A stretch of 64,000 bases of DNA from Hemileia vastatrix (GCA_030280995.1 JASXTE010000009.1:2450501-2514500); one strand, 5' to 3'. Numbered from the stretch's first letter, positions 43,897 to 55,317 are shown. Numbers and translations are program-made. Notes: a model not told the origin generated them from the sequence alone.

Positions 43897-45337
43897 TGTC
43901 TGTCTAGATATCCCTGGTACTGTGTATTTCTTATACTTAAAATAAGATAACCTTAAGTACATTCACTACGCAATATAGGGGGTGGACTTGCTAGCAAGTC
44001 CTCAACCTGAACTCAGATGGAACTCAGATGGAACTCAGACTGAACTCATACTGAAACCATACTGAACTCTACTTGAACACCCACCTAAAACTGTTCTGCT
44101 GAGTGGTGTTCATCCCTGATTGTATGGTTCCTTTATCAATAGCTCAATGTGTGTTCAATCTATGGTGAGTTTGGGTCCAAGGTTGCGGACTTGCTAGCAA
44201 GTCCGCCCCCCATATTGTGTGGTGATTAAGCTTATATCTTAAAAATAAGGGTAAAACAATAATATATATGATTATATTACATATATATATAATTATTACT
44301 CTATTATATAACTTATAGTAGTTTAAATAGCTTATCCATAGCCTAATAATACCTATTAAGGTGCTAATGGAGTCATTATATACTTATCTTAAGTGAGATT
44401 AATTAATTATTGACATACATAAGCTTATATGTATACATAAATCACATATTCAGTGAAATATGCAGTATATTATGTATATTTAGGTATATAAGTGGGTTTT
44501 AGCCCCTTAATAGCCTATAAACTTTGTTTTTCTGCTTATTTTAGGTCATATGGACGTATCCAGTGGACTCACAATGCCTACAGAAGCATAAACATCTATA
44601 ACAGGCGCATACACTCAGTTTGGACAACTTAATCTGCTTCCTTGGATGGATATTTACGGATTTATGGGTTGGGAGGTCATTGCTGGGTTAATATGGATGC
44701 TTGGGGATGTTATTGGGGGCTTGGACATTTCATTTGTTTCTTTTATATGCTTTGGGGTTCATTATATTCTCTTTGGATGAGTTATTTTACCTGTTTCTTT
44801 ATGGTATCTGCTTTTATCTGGATTTTCTATTTATGGTATGGGTCTGTGTTATCATTAATTGTGATGGAGGGTCCTTACCGGAGGTCTGGGTGTTGAATCT
44901 TCTTGAAGTGGAAGCAATTGGGAGGTGATGGGCCCTCACAGTGCTGTAATTGCTGGGGATATCAGTGACATCATCTGGATTGAAGGTCTGTGCACTCCAG
45001 TGGATTTTGGTATAAGTAAGGTAGGATTTTGATGGTTATTAGACATCACTTACTTACTAAAATTCAAATAAACATTATACAACAATTATTATAAGTTAGA
45101 AATATATTATAAAGCCTTTATAAATTGATTTTATTCTTTATATAAGCTATAACTATATTATATTCATCTATTTTCCACCACTAGCACACATTTAAATCCA
45201 AGTATTATGAGTTTTATTTGACTATAACTATTTTATTAGTCTTCCCCTGAGGTTTAATCACTAAATCATTTATTAATAAGTAGTATGATCATTAATAAAT
45301 TCTATTAAATCATACTTATATACTAGATACACTGACA
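43897..45337 (+). repeat. Family-1 LTR (3' LTR of copy D) with a MITE inside
   Basis: TGTCTGTCTAG to CACTGACA, 1,441 bp, of which 264 bp are the MITE and one target copy. The 84-codon hydrophobic frame is uninterrupted (44642-44896). Confidence 0.9.
43964..44224. mobile_element. CACTA-type MITE, complete copy 1
   Basis: 261 bp flanked by the 3-bp duplication ATT (43961-43963, 44225-44227). Comparison with the 5' LTR of D shows the empty site. Ends CACTACGCAATATAGGGGG and, on the other strand, CACCACACAATATGGGGGG. Each end carries the perfect palindrome GGACTTGCTAGCAAGTCC. The interior has short GAACTCAGATG repeats and no coding capacity. CACTA ends with a 3-bp duplication are the hallmark of the EnSpm/CACTA superfamily. 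Confidence 0.9.
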
Positions 45338-45622
45338 AAATTAGAGAAAATAGCATACCAGACTATGGGATAGCAACACAGTATGTACTTGAGGGAAACA
45401 TGGCTAGAGCTAAAAGAATAGTATAGGTTTAGGAAGAAGCATCAAGTGATGGTACAGGTTTCACTCTAAAATATGTGCAGGGGTAAATAAGCATAGTCTA
45501 GGTGTATCTATTTATGTTAGTCTAGAAACTTTCAAGTATGATCAAACAGGGCACTAGGTAAATAAGTGAATTCACAAACAAGCAAGATATGTGGCGCTCA
45601 ATGATAAGAAAGCAAGTGGATA
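45338..45622. other. Unassigned spacer
   Basis: About 285 bp after copy D with no recognisable feature. Confidence 0.5.
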
Positions 45623-45758
45623 CACCATGCAATATTTAGGGGGGACTTGCTAGCAAGTCCTCAACTTGAAGTGAGATGGAGCTCAGATGGAAATCAGACT
45701 GAAATTTGATCTAACTCTTACTGAACTGTGCTTGAAAACCAACTCAAACTATTGTACA
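45623..45758. mobile_element. CACTA-type MITE, left half only
   Basis: Starts CACCATGCAATATTTAGGGG, has the palindrome GGACTTGCTAGCAAGTCC and the interior AACTTGAAGTGAGATGGAG and following, then loses similarity near 45758. The right end is absent. Confidence 0.7.
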
Positions 45759-46221
45759 AACCTAAATGAATTTTTTTTGGTATCATAATGAAAGTGAAAT
45801 GAACTTATCTTAAATTTTGAATGAAAAGAGTTTCAGTAATCATTCCAAAAACTGTACACCTTAAGCGCATAATAGGGGGTGTCAGTTCTGGCAAATCGGC
45901 ACTTAACTTAAGAGTAGATTTCAAACCAAATCAGCACTTATATTTTGAAAAGAAGTCACTTATTTCAAAAATGGGTGTCAGTTCTGACCTCAAATCAGAC
46001 CTTTTCTTGCTCACCTACTTCTCGCCACACATTCCCCTTGTTAGTTTGTGCTTCATAGATCATGTTCTCACTATTTGTTTTCCAATTGAAACATTGTTAT
46101 CTGACCAATGGTAAGTTTTTTTTACTTCTTTTTTTTCAGTATTTTTTCTTTTTCTCTTTTTCTTCTTGATCATTTAGGTATGTTTTTTGTTTTAATTTTG
46201 GTAAATTTTTCCACCTCTAAT

Positions 46222-46960
46222 GCAACCACTCACACCAATGCCACCACCACTACCTCCTCCTTGCTCACTACCACCACCACCTTCTCACTCACTACCACTA
46301 CCACCACCTCCACCTCCTCCTCGCTCACTACCACCACCACCTTCTCACTCACTTTCACTACCACCACCTCCACCTCCTTACTCACCACCACCACTACCAC
46401 CACCACCTCGCTCATTACCATCACCACCACCTCCTCACTCACTACCACTGCCACCCCACACCACACAATATGGGGGGCGGACTTGCTAGCAAGTCCGCAA
46501 CCTTGGACCCAAACTCACTATAGATTGAACACACATTGAGCTATTGATAAAGGAGCCATACAATCAGGAATGAACACCACTCAGAAGAACAGTTTTAGGT
46601 GGGTGTTCAAGTAGAGATCAGTCTGAGTTCCATCTGAGTTCCATCTGAGTTCAGGTTGAGGACTTTCTAGCAAGTCCACCCCCTATATTGCGTAGTGCCA
46701 TTCACTACCACTACCAACACCTCCATCTCCTCACTCACTACCACCGCCACCTTCTCACTCACTACCACTACCACCACCACCTCCTCCTCGCTCACTACCA
46801 CCACCACCTCCTTGCTCACTACCACCACCACCACCACCACCACCTCGCTCACTACCACTACTACCACCATCACCACTCACACAGCCATCACCAGCTAGCT
46901 CACCCCCTCAAACACCTCACCCACCACCACAACCAGCTTTCTCACCACTAAAACCACATT
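46222..46960. repeat. (CCA)n / CTCACTACCACC minisatellite, interrupted by a MITE
   Basis: Imperfect repeats of CTCACTACCACCACCACC-like units at 46222-46458 and 46698-46960. They were one tract before the MITE inserted. Strong strand asymmetry (C-rich plus strand). Confidence 0.85.
46459..46697. mobile_element. CACTA-type MITE, complete copy 2 (inverted)
   Basis: 239 bp, in the opposite orientation to copy 1, flanked by CCA on both sides (46456-46458, 46698-46700). Same ends; the palindrome is intact at the left end and has one change at the right (GGACTTTCTAGCAAGTCC). The CCA duplication lies in a CCA repeat, so its exact register is ambiguous. Confidence 0.9.
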
Positions 46961-47666
46961 TCTCACCACCAGATACAGCATCAAGAAAAAGAGAAATGAT
47001 AATTTCACTATACAACTGTGTAAAAAAGTGCACTAGCCTAATTAACTATCAAAAAATAATAATAATGTCCTTATAGTTAAGAAAATGGCTGTACATGCTC
47101 TATAATTGTAGCTATGTGAGAGAAAATGAGCTTCAGAAGCTTGAGATACTTCTAAAATCCTCTTTTTTGAAATTTGAAATATACTAAAATATTTGATACG
47201 TGAGCAAGCAAATTTGGTGACTTGCTCATTGGTGTTTTGTACATAAGGAGCAAGAAATTTCACTCCTTCCTTTTTTTTATGCAGTTAGTTTTGGGTGTTT
47301 GAGATGTTTGGTTGCTTATAAATCAATCATGAGTGAGGGGAAAGGGGTGTAATGAAGAGAGGGAGTGGAGTGAAAGATGGGAGTGAATTAATGAGCAGAG
47401 AGGAGTGAGAGGAAGAGGGTAATTGAAAGGGGAGGGGTGATAGGAGCTGCAAGTGGAGAATGTAACAAAAGGAATGGAGAGGTAGTGGGAGGTGAGAGAG
47501 AGGGAGAGTAGTGAGAATTTTGAAACCAGCACTTTTGGTTGAGAAAGTGCGGATTTGAGTGAAATAAGTGACTTATTTCATTTTGAAATCCACCAGTGTT
47601 GGGGCTAGTGTGTTTTGGAAATCCGCACCTAAATAAGTGCGGATTTGCCAGAACTGACACCCCCTA

Positions 47667-48610
47667 ATTTCAACTCAGTATTTTATATTATAGTTCAAGA
47701 TGGAGCTGAAAACTCATTTAAAATTTTAATTTTTCAAGTGATATTTTTACTTTTTTTTATTACTTATTTAAAATAAATTGAAACATTAAAAATACTATTT
47801 AAATACTTAATATTGTTTGAAAAAAATTACCAGAAGTTTTAAAACTAGGCATTTCAGAGAACTATTATAAATTGAATTTTTTTGATTAACTTTTGATATT
47901 TTTCAGTCATGTAACATTATTTTGAGTCTGGAGAAGTGAAATTGAATATTCCCTTGCTGAGTTGTATTCAGTATTTCAATGCAAATTGATAATTCATATG
48001 TATAATGAAAATAATTTTGAATATTCATCCAAAAAAAATATGCATAAAAAATTTATATTGAAAAAGCATACTAAAAATTAATATTGAATATTTATATGCA
48101 ATGAAATAATGAATACGCATACAAAAAATTAAATTGTGTATAAATATTAAAATTTATATTGAATAGAATATTTAAAAAAATCCAATATGAATTGATTTTA
48201 TGTTATATTATGTAATTTTTTAAATTGATTTTATTTTATTTTATTTAATTTCAAATCACTCATTTTATTTAATTCATTACCTAAAATCCAATCCAATTAA
48301 ATTGTATTGTATTGTATTGTATTTTATTATATTGAGTTGTATTTGGTTATGTATTATATATTTTCATTTTATTTTATTGCACTTTATTACATTCTTTTTC
48401 AAAATATATAATATTTATTTATTTTGTTTTACCCCATTTTATACCATTTGTATTTATCTTTTTTTAATTCTAGCTATTATACTCATCTATCTTTTTTTTA
48501 TATTCAATTACATTATAATAAGTCTTAATTTCATTTAATTCATTTTATTAGATTTGATGGATGCTGTTGTATAGCTATGTAGAAGCATTAAGTTGGTTAA
48601 ATTGGATGTT
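47667..48610. other. AT-rich spacer with short microsatellites
   Basis: No gene. Includes (ATTGT)4 at 48301-48320 and TTTTA-type runs around 48230. Confidence 0.6.
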
Positions 48611-48968
48611 GAACTCTGATGTACAGATGTAGATCTGAGCTCACAGGCAAAAAATTTGATGTGGTACTCTGATGTATGGCCATAGATCAGAGACCACATG
48701 GATAAAAATGGGTGTTAAACTTTAATGTACAGCAATATATCAGAGTTCACATGCATCAAATTGTATGTGGTACTCTGATGTCGGGCCATAGATCAGAGTA
48801 CACATGCATAAAAATGGTTAGTTAAATCTGATGTAAAGCTGTAGATCAGAGGTCACATGCTCAAAATTAGATGCAGTACTCTGATCTAAGGCTGTAGATC
48901 AGAGTACCACGTGCATGAAATCGGGTTGTGAACTCTGATCTATGGGTTTACATCAGAGTTCACCAGCT
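48611..48968. repeat. Tandem array of seven hairpin units (about 52 bp each)
   Basis: Each unit holds an inverted repeat around ACTCTGAT and ATCAGAGT. Unit 6 is a perfect 13-bp stem GTACTCTGATCTA with a 6-base loop (48876-48907). Odd units tend to have GAAC...GTTC outer arms and even units GTAC...GTAC, so the array looks like a dimer of about 105 bp. No coding frame. Confidence 0.8.
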
Positions 48969-50386
48969 CATTTTTAGAATTCAAAGACTTTTATTTGCAC
49001 ATGTAATATCACCTTTTAATTGAAATAAGATATTAAAAATAAAATTAAGATTTAAGGAAATAAACTATACTAAAATGAAACAAAACAATATTAAATTAAA
49101 TTAAATCATATAGAATAATAGTAAGTGAAATTAAATGAAGTGTAATATATCATAATACAGTAGTATATAGTATGAGAGAATAAAATAAAGCAAAATAAGA
49201 TCAAGCAAAATAAAATAAAGTAAAGTAATTTTTTTAAGAAGGCATCATAAAAATTAAATAAAATTTATAACTTGTTAAGAAATTTTTTTAAAAAAATTAA
49301 CTTTTTCATAAGCTAGGTTTTTTCAGTGTATCTTAAAGAATATAGATATAACAATGCATTCAAATATAAACCACAGACAGACCTTGAAGCCTGATAAGCG
49401 GTTTATCAATATAAATAGTTGTAAAAAAATACTATTTCATAAATAGGTCTCTTATAGCTTTCATTTTAAAAAAACTGAATACAAATGAGTTTAATAGGTC
49501 TCTTTATTCCCAGATACCTATTTACTTAAATTTAAAGCTTATCATTTACACTATATACCAGCTTATTCATTGTTAAAACTTTTTTAAAAAATTCAAAACA
49601 TTAAATATGTTTAATGTTTAAGTTAATTTGAAGAATTATCAGGATGATATTTGCATTGGGAGTTCAATAAGAGATCCATCAAGACTGAGATTAACCTTGT
49701 GATAATATATTAGAAAATCTATTGAGATATGATTCTTTACTAAATTTTTAAAAGTTAAAAATTAATTTTACTTAGGCAATTGAAGGAAAAACATTAAAAA
49801 ATATATTTAAAAAAGACATTTGAATTTATTGAAAATAAATTAAATTAATTTTTTGTAGATGGTTATACAAGAATTAAAAGTTAATTCTCAAATTTAAAAC
49901 CTGTAAAAAGGTCTTGTTTGAAATTTTAAATGAAATTTCATGGAGATTAGGAAAAACATCTGTAACTGAAAATCAGAAAACTGTAGGAGATTAAAATTCA
50001 AAACTTCATCCCAAAACTTATGTTTAAATATGTGGAATAATATTTAATTATAGATTTTATTTAATGTAAATGCCTTCTTCTAATTGTTACTGCATATCTT
50101 TGAGAGTTTTGATTTTATTGTAGATTTTTTTTCTCAAAATATTTTATAGATAATAAAATTTGACAGATTTTTTAAAGATATTTATAATTATTATCCTCAT
50201 AAAATGAAATTATTGGAAAGAATGAATGTATTACTTTGTATTGATTAATTTCAATATTTCATTACTCGGATTTTTTCAATTTAATTATTGATAAGTAGTA
50301 AAAACTTATGTATCCTGAATTACTGAAGATCTATACAAAGCCTCAAACTAGAATTTAATTTCAGTTAAATTTTAAATGAAGCTCTC
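48969..50386. other. Unassigned AT-rich spacer
   Basis: About 1.4 kb up to the element E target copy CTCTC at 50382. No open frame of note and no repeat that I recognise. Confidence 0.5.
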
Positions 50387-51195
50387 TGTCAAGGGGTCCT
50401 TTTGGTCTAGAAGATTTATTTGAGGTTATACAAGGATTTTTTGGGTTTTAATGGACACTCAAAAAGTAAAGTACGTCTTTTTTAATCAAACTGATTGTAT
50501 TACTCAAATAATAAGAGGTAGTGCTAAATATTAATATATTTTATAGATTAGATATACGTTTGATGTAAGTACTAATGTTATAAAAGTAGAGAAATAGTAA
50601 TTGTGTTGTGTAAATGTAATAAGTAAGTAAGTAAGGAATGAATTCAAAAGGACAAAAAGGAAGGTCCTTTTATAGGCAATATGTGAGAGAAAAGAACACG
50701 GAATTTACATCTCCTAATACAAGAGTGTGAGAGAGAAAAAACTTAATTAAAGAGAGTATGTGAAATAATAAGAGTAAGACTAAATAGTGTGAAAATAAAA
50801 GTATTTATTTTTATTTGAAATAAAACTCTGAACCCTTTAGTCTGTCACATTTTAGTGTAAGAACATTTGATTTGAAATATAGAATCAATTAAATCTAATT
50901 AAAGGAATTTGAAAAAAGTACTTTTTTTCTTTTTATAATTTTATATATTTTTTAATACTAATTTTTATTCCCATCTCATCTGTATTATTGAGCACGGTGT
51001 TTGGGAGTAAAAATATATGTGGGAGAATTACTTATTTTTATTAATTAATTACTTAGTGTACTTAGTTATTTCATTGTAATTAATACATAAGTATTTAATA
51101 TATAATTAATTATTAATAAGGATCTTAAAGGCGTGGCTTCACCTCAGTAAGATAATTAATTATTTTACTGGGTAAGTCTAGTAGCCTGGCTGACA
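50387..51195 (-). repeat. Element E 3' LTR
   Basis: TGTCAAGGGG to GGCTGACA. Contains CTATAAAAGG on the minus strand (50666-50675). Confidence 0.95.
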
Positions 51196-51229
51196 CTCCC
51201 TCACTCTAAAAAAACAATAAAAAAGAATG

Positions 51230-51529
51230 CTATGATTTTTTCTTTTTATACTTTTTTAGTAGAGTAGGAAGATTAGATATCTCCTTCCGAGGTATCCAAG
51301 AATCATATTCAGATGATTTATTCTTGAATCTCAATAAGTATTCTGTACCTTTTTCAGCAGTGACTATTCTGTCATTTAGAATTTTTTCAATTTCTGCTGT
51401 TTCAGTGATTTCATTTGGGGTTTTCTTTGGTCTTCCCCTCCTTTTTGGAAATAAATCACTATTGGATGTGTAAGGTTTCAGAAGAGATATTGGAAAAACA
51501 GGATGTTTTCTGTCATATGGAGAATACAA
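51230..51529 (-). CDS. Element E Pol C-terminus: chromodomain
   Basis: Continues the pol frame after TAG 51536. A tail of the integrase (SPYDRKHPVFPISLLKPY), a basic stretch (KRRGRPKKTPNE), then a chromodomain: EIEKILNDRIVTAEKG, TEYLLRFKNKSSEYDSW, IPRKEISNLPTLLKKY. The stop fits one G-to-T change of a Glu codon, so this is a cut-off part of Pol, not an independent gene. Confidence 0.85.
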   Translation of the reverse strand: MYSPYDRKHPVFPISLLKPYTSNSDLFPKRRGRPKKTPNEITETAEIEKILNDRIVTAEKGTEYLLRFKNKSSEYDSWIPRKEISNLPTLLKKYKKKKS

Positions 51530-51535
51530 AATAAC

Positions 51536-54500
51536 CTAAACTGCATTATCTCCAATCATTCTTCTGACAACAAATGGACCAACAAATGGGTCTTTCAATT
51601 TGTTATTACCTTGTAAATTGAAGTGGACTGTAGAAATCAACACTTCATCACCCTTTTTAAAAGTGTATTCTTTATGGGATTTGTCCCATCTCTTCTTCTC
51701 ATATTCAAATGATTTTTCAATACATTTTTGAGCATGATTTCTGCAAAGTTGTTGCATATGAAGAAAATATTTTACACCAGGATGTATATCCAATTTAGGT
51801 ATTTTGTTATTGAGAATTTGGGCAGGAGTATTTGGAACATATCCAAGCCAGAGCTCAAAAGGCTTTCTTTGAGTAAAAGAATGAACAGTGCTATCATAAG
51901 CAAATTCCAACCCAGGAAATAAGGTAACCCAATCATGAGTGAATCTGTCATTATCTTTATACTCAAGGCCAAAGGCACAATATCTTCTAATCATGTCCTC
52001 TAAAGTCTGAATCATTCTTTCAGCTAAGCCATCAGTCTGTGGATGATGGGAAGTAGAAAGTTTCAGATCACAACCACAAACATCCATCAGAGACATCCAA
52101 AATTCAGAAGTAAATTTAGGGTCTCTGTCAGAGATTATGGCTTTAGGAAAGCCAGCAGTATTAAACCAATGAGACCACCATAAGATAGCTAATTCTTTAG
52201 TGGAAACATCCTTGTGGGTAGGGATAAATTTACACATTTTTGTGAATCTTTCCACAATAACCCAACAAGAGTTATAACTGTCATTACCAGAAATAGGTAA
52301 TCCTGTTACAAAATCCATGTTTATTATTTTCCATGGTGCATCAGGAGGTTCAATATGTTGCATTAATCCAGCTCTCTTACCAGTTAATCCTTTTGATTTT
52401 TTGAAAGAATCACAATATTCAACATTTAATTTGGTGTCCTCAGACATATTAACCCACCAAGCAGTGTTTTTAATTCTGATCGTTGTTTTTCCATGATCAA
52501 AATGTCCAGCTAATATGTCATCATGACAAATTTTCAAGATGATTTCTTTCATAGAAGGAGGAATAACAATGACATTACTCAACTTTCTTCTATAATATAG
52601 ATATCCTTCATCAATTGAAAATTTACCTTTTTCCAAAGCTTTTTGGTACTTTGGTGGAAGGATTTTAATTAATGCTTGTATTGAAGCATTCTTTGGATCA
52701 TTTAATATGGTGCATAACTTTTTTAAGTCAGTGTCCTTATCATATGAATCCAGAATAAGCTGTAATAGCTCTTCCTCCATATCAGCCACATATATCCCAT
52801 GAATATGAATAATATCATCCTCAGGATCATAAGCAGGATTAGAGTCATCATTTGGTATAGGTAACCTTGATGAAATGTCCTCATTTGAGTGAACAATACC
52901 AGCCCTATGAATAATTATCATTCTCCCTCTGTACTCTTGAACAGCTAACTGCCATCTGAACATATGTCTGTTAGGTGTCTTCAAATTTAAAAGGGATTTA
53001 ACTGCACTGCAGTCAGTGACAAGTTCAAATTTCTGGTCATCTAGGTAATAATGTAGATTTTCTAGAGCCCACACTACAGCTAAACATTCCAATTGAGTAG
53101 CACCATATTTCAATTCACTATTTCTCAAGGTTCTTGAAATATAACAAATTACTACTTCTGATACTTTATCATTCATCACTTGTTTTTGATGGAGGGAAGA
53201 ACCCAGACCAATAAAACTGGCATCAGTATATAAAACAAATGGCTGATTAAAGTCAGGTAAAGCAAGAATAGGTGCTGACATCAAACAGTGTTTCATAGTG
53301 TCAAAAGTTCTTTGTCTTTCAGTATTCCAGACAAAAGCAACATCCTTTCTAGTTAATTGGGTAAGGGGTAAAGCTATGACTTGGTAATTTTTAATATACT
53401 GTCTATAGTATCCACACATCCCCAAAAAACTCTGTAGCTCTCTAACTGTATTAGGAGCCTTCACCTGTTGTATGGCTGCCACTTTGTTTTGGTCAACACA
53501 TATCTGTAAGCCTGAAACAACATGACCAAGAACTTTTAAAGAATGGAACCCAAATTCACATTTCTTCAAAGCAAGTGTCATATTTATTTCATCCATTTTT
53601 TGGAACACTTTACACAGGTGGTTGAGATGGTCCTCAAATGTTTTTGAGAATATAATGATATCATCAATATAAACCATCAGCCATCCTTCAATTATCTCTT
53701 GATGGAATGTGTTATCCATGACTTTTTGAAAAACTGAAGGGGCATTTTTAGGGCCAAATGGCATCCTAATATACTTATAAATACCCATATCAGTAGCAAT
53801 TGTCAGAAAGTTCTGAGAATTTTTCTCAACAGGTACCTGGTGATATCCTTTATTACCATCCAAACAGCTGATATATTTAGCACCCTGTAAGGTAGCATGT
53901 ATAGAGCTAATTCTAGGCAAAGGATAGATATCATCAACCATATAAGTATTTAGTGCTCTATAATCACCACATAACCTGGCTTCATCTTTCTCATAAGAAA
54001 TAAGGACAGGTGAGATAACACAATATTTAGGTGTTTCAACTACCTTTTCAATAGTATTCATTTTTAAAAGGGTAGAGATATTGTCTTCAATATCTTTTCT
54101 CTTTGTGGGAGAATCAGGATAAGGCTTCTTCTTTAAACTAGGTGGTATATCAGTTAATAGACAAGACAATGAAGGTTTCATTTCTTCCTTATTTAATCCT
54201 AGTTCATGCCACCCATGAGCAAAAGCCATAGGAGAAGACTTTATCAAATTAATGATGGAATCTTTATCCTCACCAGAAAGTTGTTCTCCAAAAGAAGCAT
54301 GGTCAATTTCAGACATAAGGGCATGCATTTCTTTTGTAGATCTTCCTTTATATTGAACTACAGAATTACATGTGTTCAATTCTGGTTTTAATAATTTTTT
54401 GGAGGAAAAAATCTTAAATTTCCTCTTCCCATTCATCCCCATTGTGAAACATTGGTTTGAGGGATCCAATTTTATGCCATATTTGGTTAAAATATCATTC

Positions 54501-54538
54501 CCTACAATAAACCAATTGCTTAAGTTATCATTTTTCAT
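51536..54538 (-). CDS. Element E Pol: RT, RNase H, integrase
   Basis: 1,000 codons open. RT: first Asp in CLDGNKGYHQ (about 226) and intact YIDD (about 290-293). RNase H: YTDASFIG (about 439), QLECLAVVWALE (about 484) and ELVTDCSAV (about 508). Integrase: zinc finger HDDILAGHFDH to YCDSFKKSK, where the last Cys is Phe, and DDE in NMDFVTG (742), SDRDPKF (805) and LAERMIQTLE (about 841). GPF module at the end. The reading frame differs by one base from protease, so the ATG at 54538 is probably not the natural start. RT and RNase H look intact; integrase may be impaired. Confidence 0.9.
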   Translation of the reverse strand: MKNDNLSNWFIVGNDILTKYGIKLDPSNQCFTMGMNGKRKFKIFSSKKLLKPELNTCNSVVQYKGRSTKEMHALMSEIDHASFGEQLSGEDKDSIINLIKSSPMAFAHGWHELGLNKEEMKPSLSCLLTDIPPSLKKKPYPDSPTKRKDIEDNISTLLKMNTIEKVVETPKYCVISPVLISYEKDEARLCGDYRALNTYMVDDIYPLPRISSIHATLQGAKYISCLDGNKGYHQVPVEKNSQNFLTIATDMGIYKYIRMPFGPKNAPSVFQKVMDNTFHQEIIEGWLMVYIDDIIIFSKTFEDHLNHLCKVFQKMDEINMTLALKKCEFGFHSLKVLGHVVSGLQICVDQNKVAAIQQVKAPNTVRELQSFLGMCGYYRQYIKNYQVIALPLTQLTRKDVAFVWNTERQRTFDTMKHCLMSAPILALPDFNQPFVLYTDASFIGLGSSLHQKQVMNDKVSEVVICYISRTLRNSELKYGATQLECLAVVWALENLHYYLDDQKFELVTDCSAVKSLLNLKTPNRHMFRWQLAVQEYRGRMIIIHRAGIVHSNEDISSRLPIPNDDSNPAYDPEDDIIHIHGIYVADMEEELLQLILDSYDKDTDLKKLCTILNDPKNASIQALIKILPPKYQKALEKGKFSIDEGYLYYRRKLSNVIVIPPSMKEIILKICHDDILAGHFDHGKTTIRIKNTAWWVNMSEDTKLNVEYCDSFKKSKGLTGKRAGLMQHIEPPDAPWKIINMDFVTGLPISGNDSYNSCWVIVERFTKMCKFIPTHKDVSTKELAILWWSHWFNTAGFPKAIISDRDPKFTSEFWMSLMDVCGCDLKLSTSHHPQTDGLAERMIQTLEDMIRRYCAFGLEYKDNDRFTHDWVTLFPGLEFAYDSTVHSFTQRKPFELWLGYVPNTPAQILNNKIPKLDIHPGVKYFLHMQQLCRNHAQKCIEKSFEYEKKRWDKSHKEYTFKKGDEVLISTVHFNLQGNNKLKDPFVGPFVVRRMIGDNAV

Positions 54539-54561
54539 GACAACAAAATCACAAATAGCTC

Positions 54562-55317
54562 TTACAAACCCATGGTTATATTTATAAACACTGTGGCTTT
54601 GTACTTACCAATGGGGGACAAAACAGAGCCATAACCTCTCCAATTTTCAGAAATGATAGGCATCATTTTTGATTCATAGTCTTGATCCACTGAAGCAAGT
54701 GCTCTTTCAGAAACTACACTTCCTCCAGCTCCAGAATCCAGAACAACTTCAATGCTGGTTCCATTAATCAAGACTGGTGCCTTGAGAGTGGCAATAACAA
54801 TTGAGTTATCCTCAATATTCTTTATGATCTCAGCATCTTCCACTGTAGATAAAGCATTATTATCAATGTCAATAGTATTTAAATAATGAATATCCTCTTC
54901 CAGCATTAAGATTTCTTGTTGAGGTTCATATAAAATATTGCTGGCACAATCACTTGATGTATCATCCAGTGCTACTGTGCCATCAGCATGCTCCTCTGTT
55001 TGTTCTACAAGATTTATCTTCTTGTCACAAACATGGCCTTTCTGCCAAGGCATGTTGCACTTGAAGCAAGTGTTTGTTGCATACTTTTTTGGTGCAACAG
55101 GGGCAGAAGGTTTACCAACCTTTTCCAGAGGTTTCTGTTGGTGAGTGGAGGGTTTCTCCAAAGGGGTCCTAGGAATGAATCTTCTGGCATCATACTTGTT
55201 GTTTAGAAGGATCTCATTGCAAGTATTAATGAAAGAAGAGGGTTCTCTGGAGAACTCAGTCCTAGCCACTATCAAGTCTCTCAGAGACATTGGTAATTTA
55301 TAAAGGATCCTGTCCTT
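54562..55317 (-). CDS. Element E Gag C-terminus and protease
   Basis: Same frame as Gag, after the TGA at 55318 (a Trp codon in family 1, as in NLWKDK). Contains the end of the Gag core (MSLRDLIVARTEF), a zinc knuckle CFKCNMPWQKGHVC (C-x2-C-x7-H-x-C), an acidic linker and the retropepsin motif VVLDSGAGGSVV. The C-terminal strand of protease and the link to RT are in the -1 frame, entered near 54570. Confidence 0.85.
   Translation of the reverse strand, partial: KDRILYKLPMSLRDLIVARTEFSREPSSFINTCNEILLNNKYDARRFIPRTPLEKPSTHQQKPLEKVGKPSAPVAPKKYATNTCFKCNMPWQKGHVCDKKINLVEQTEEHADGTVALDDTSSDCASNILYEPQQEILMLEEDIHYLNTIDIDNNALSTVEDAEIIKNIEDNSIVIATLKAPVLINGTSIEVVLDSGAGGSVVSERALASVDQDYESKMMPIISENWRGYGSVLSPIGKYKATVFINITMGL

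Larger units (their letters stand above)
36263..45337 (+). mobile_element. Family-1 Ty3/gypsy chromovirus, copy D
   Basis: Full-length plus-strand element: 5' LTR, primer site, gag-protease-pol, polypurine tract (GGGTGAGGGAG) and 3' LTR. Flanks AAGTT (36258-36262) and AAATT (45338-45342) are probably the target duplication with one change. Carries many stops, but the RT box is the normal YIDD and protease is in one frame with the start of Pol, so it is useful for judging defects in A and B. Confidence 0.9.
45875..47664. mobile_element. Non-autonomous TIR element (TA-flanked, 1.79 kb)
   Basis: Ends GGGGGTGTCAGTTCTGGCAA on both strands, each next to TA (45873-45874, 47665-47666). The inverted similarity extends imperfectly for roughly 120 bp (GATTTCAAA, AAGTCACTTATTTCA on both sides). 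The interior is a CAC/CTC-rich tract plus T-rich sequence with no transposase. The reading frames in the tract are poly-Val, Thr or Pro and are not genes. The first bases resemble GGGGGTATCA of the SANT-type transposon at 742. Confidence 0.75.

Noticed and set aside
46230..46876. Long poly-Val, poly-Thr and Pro-rich reading frames on both strands
   Set aside because: They are translations of the CCA minisatellite in all frames and have no gene features.
48302..48538. 78-codon Ile/Phe/Tyr-rich frame
   Set aside because: Composed of microsatellite and AT-rich spacer; no coding signal.
48611..48968. CRISPR array
   Set aside because: Units are palindromic tandem repeats without unique spacers, in a eukaryotic transposon-rich context.
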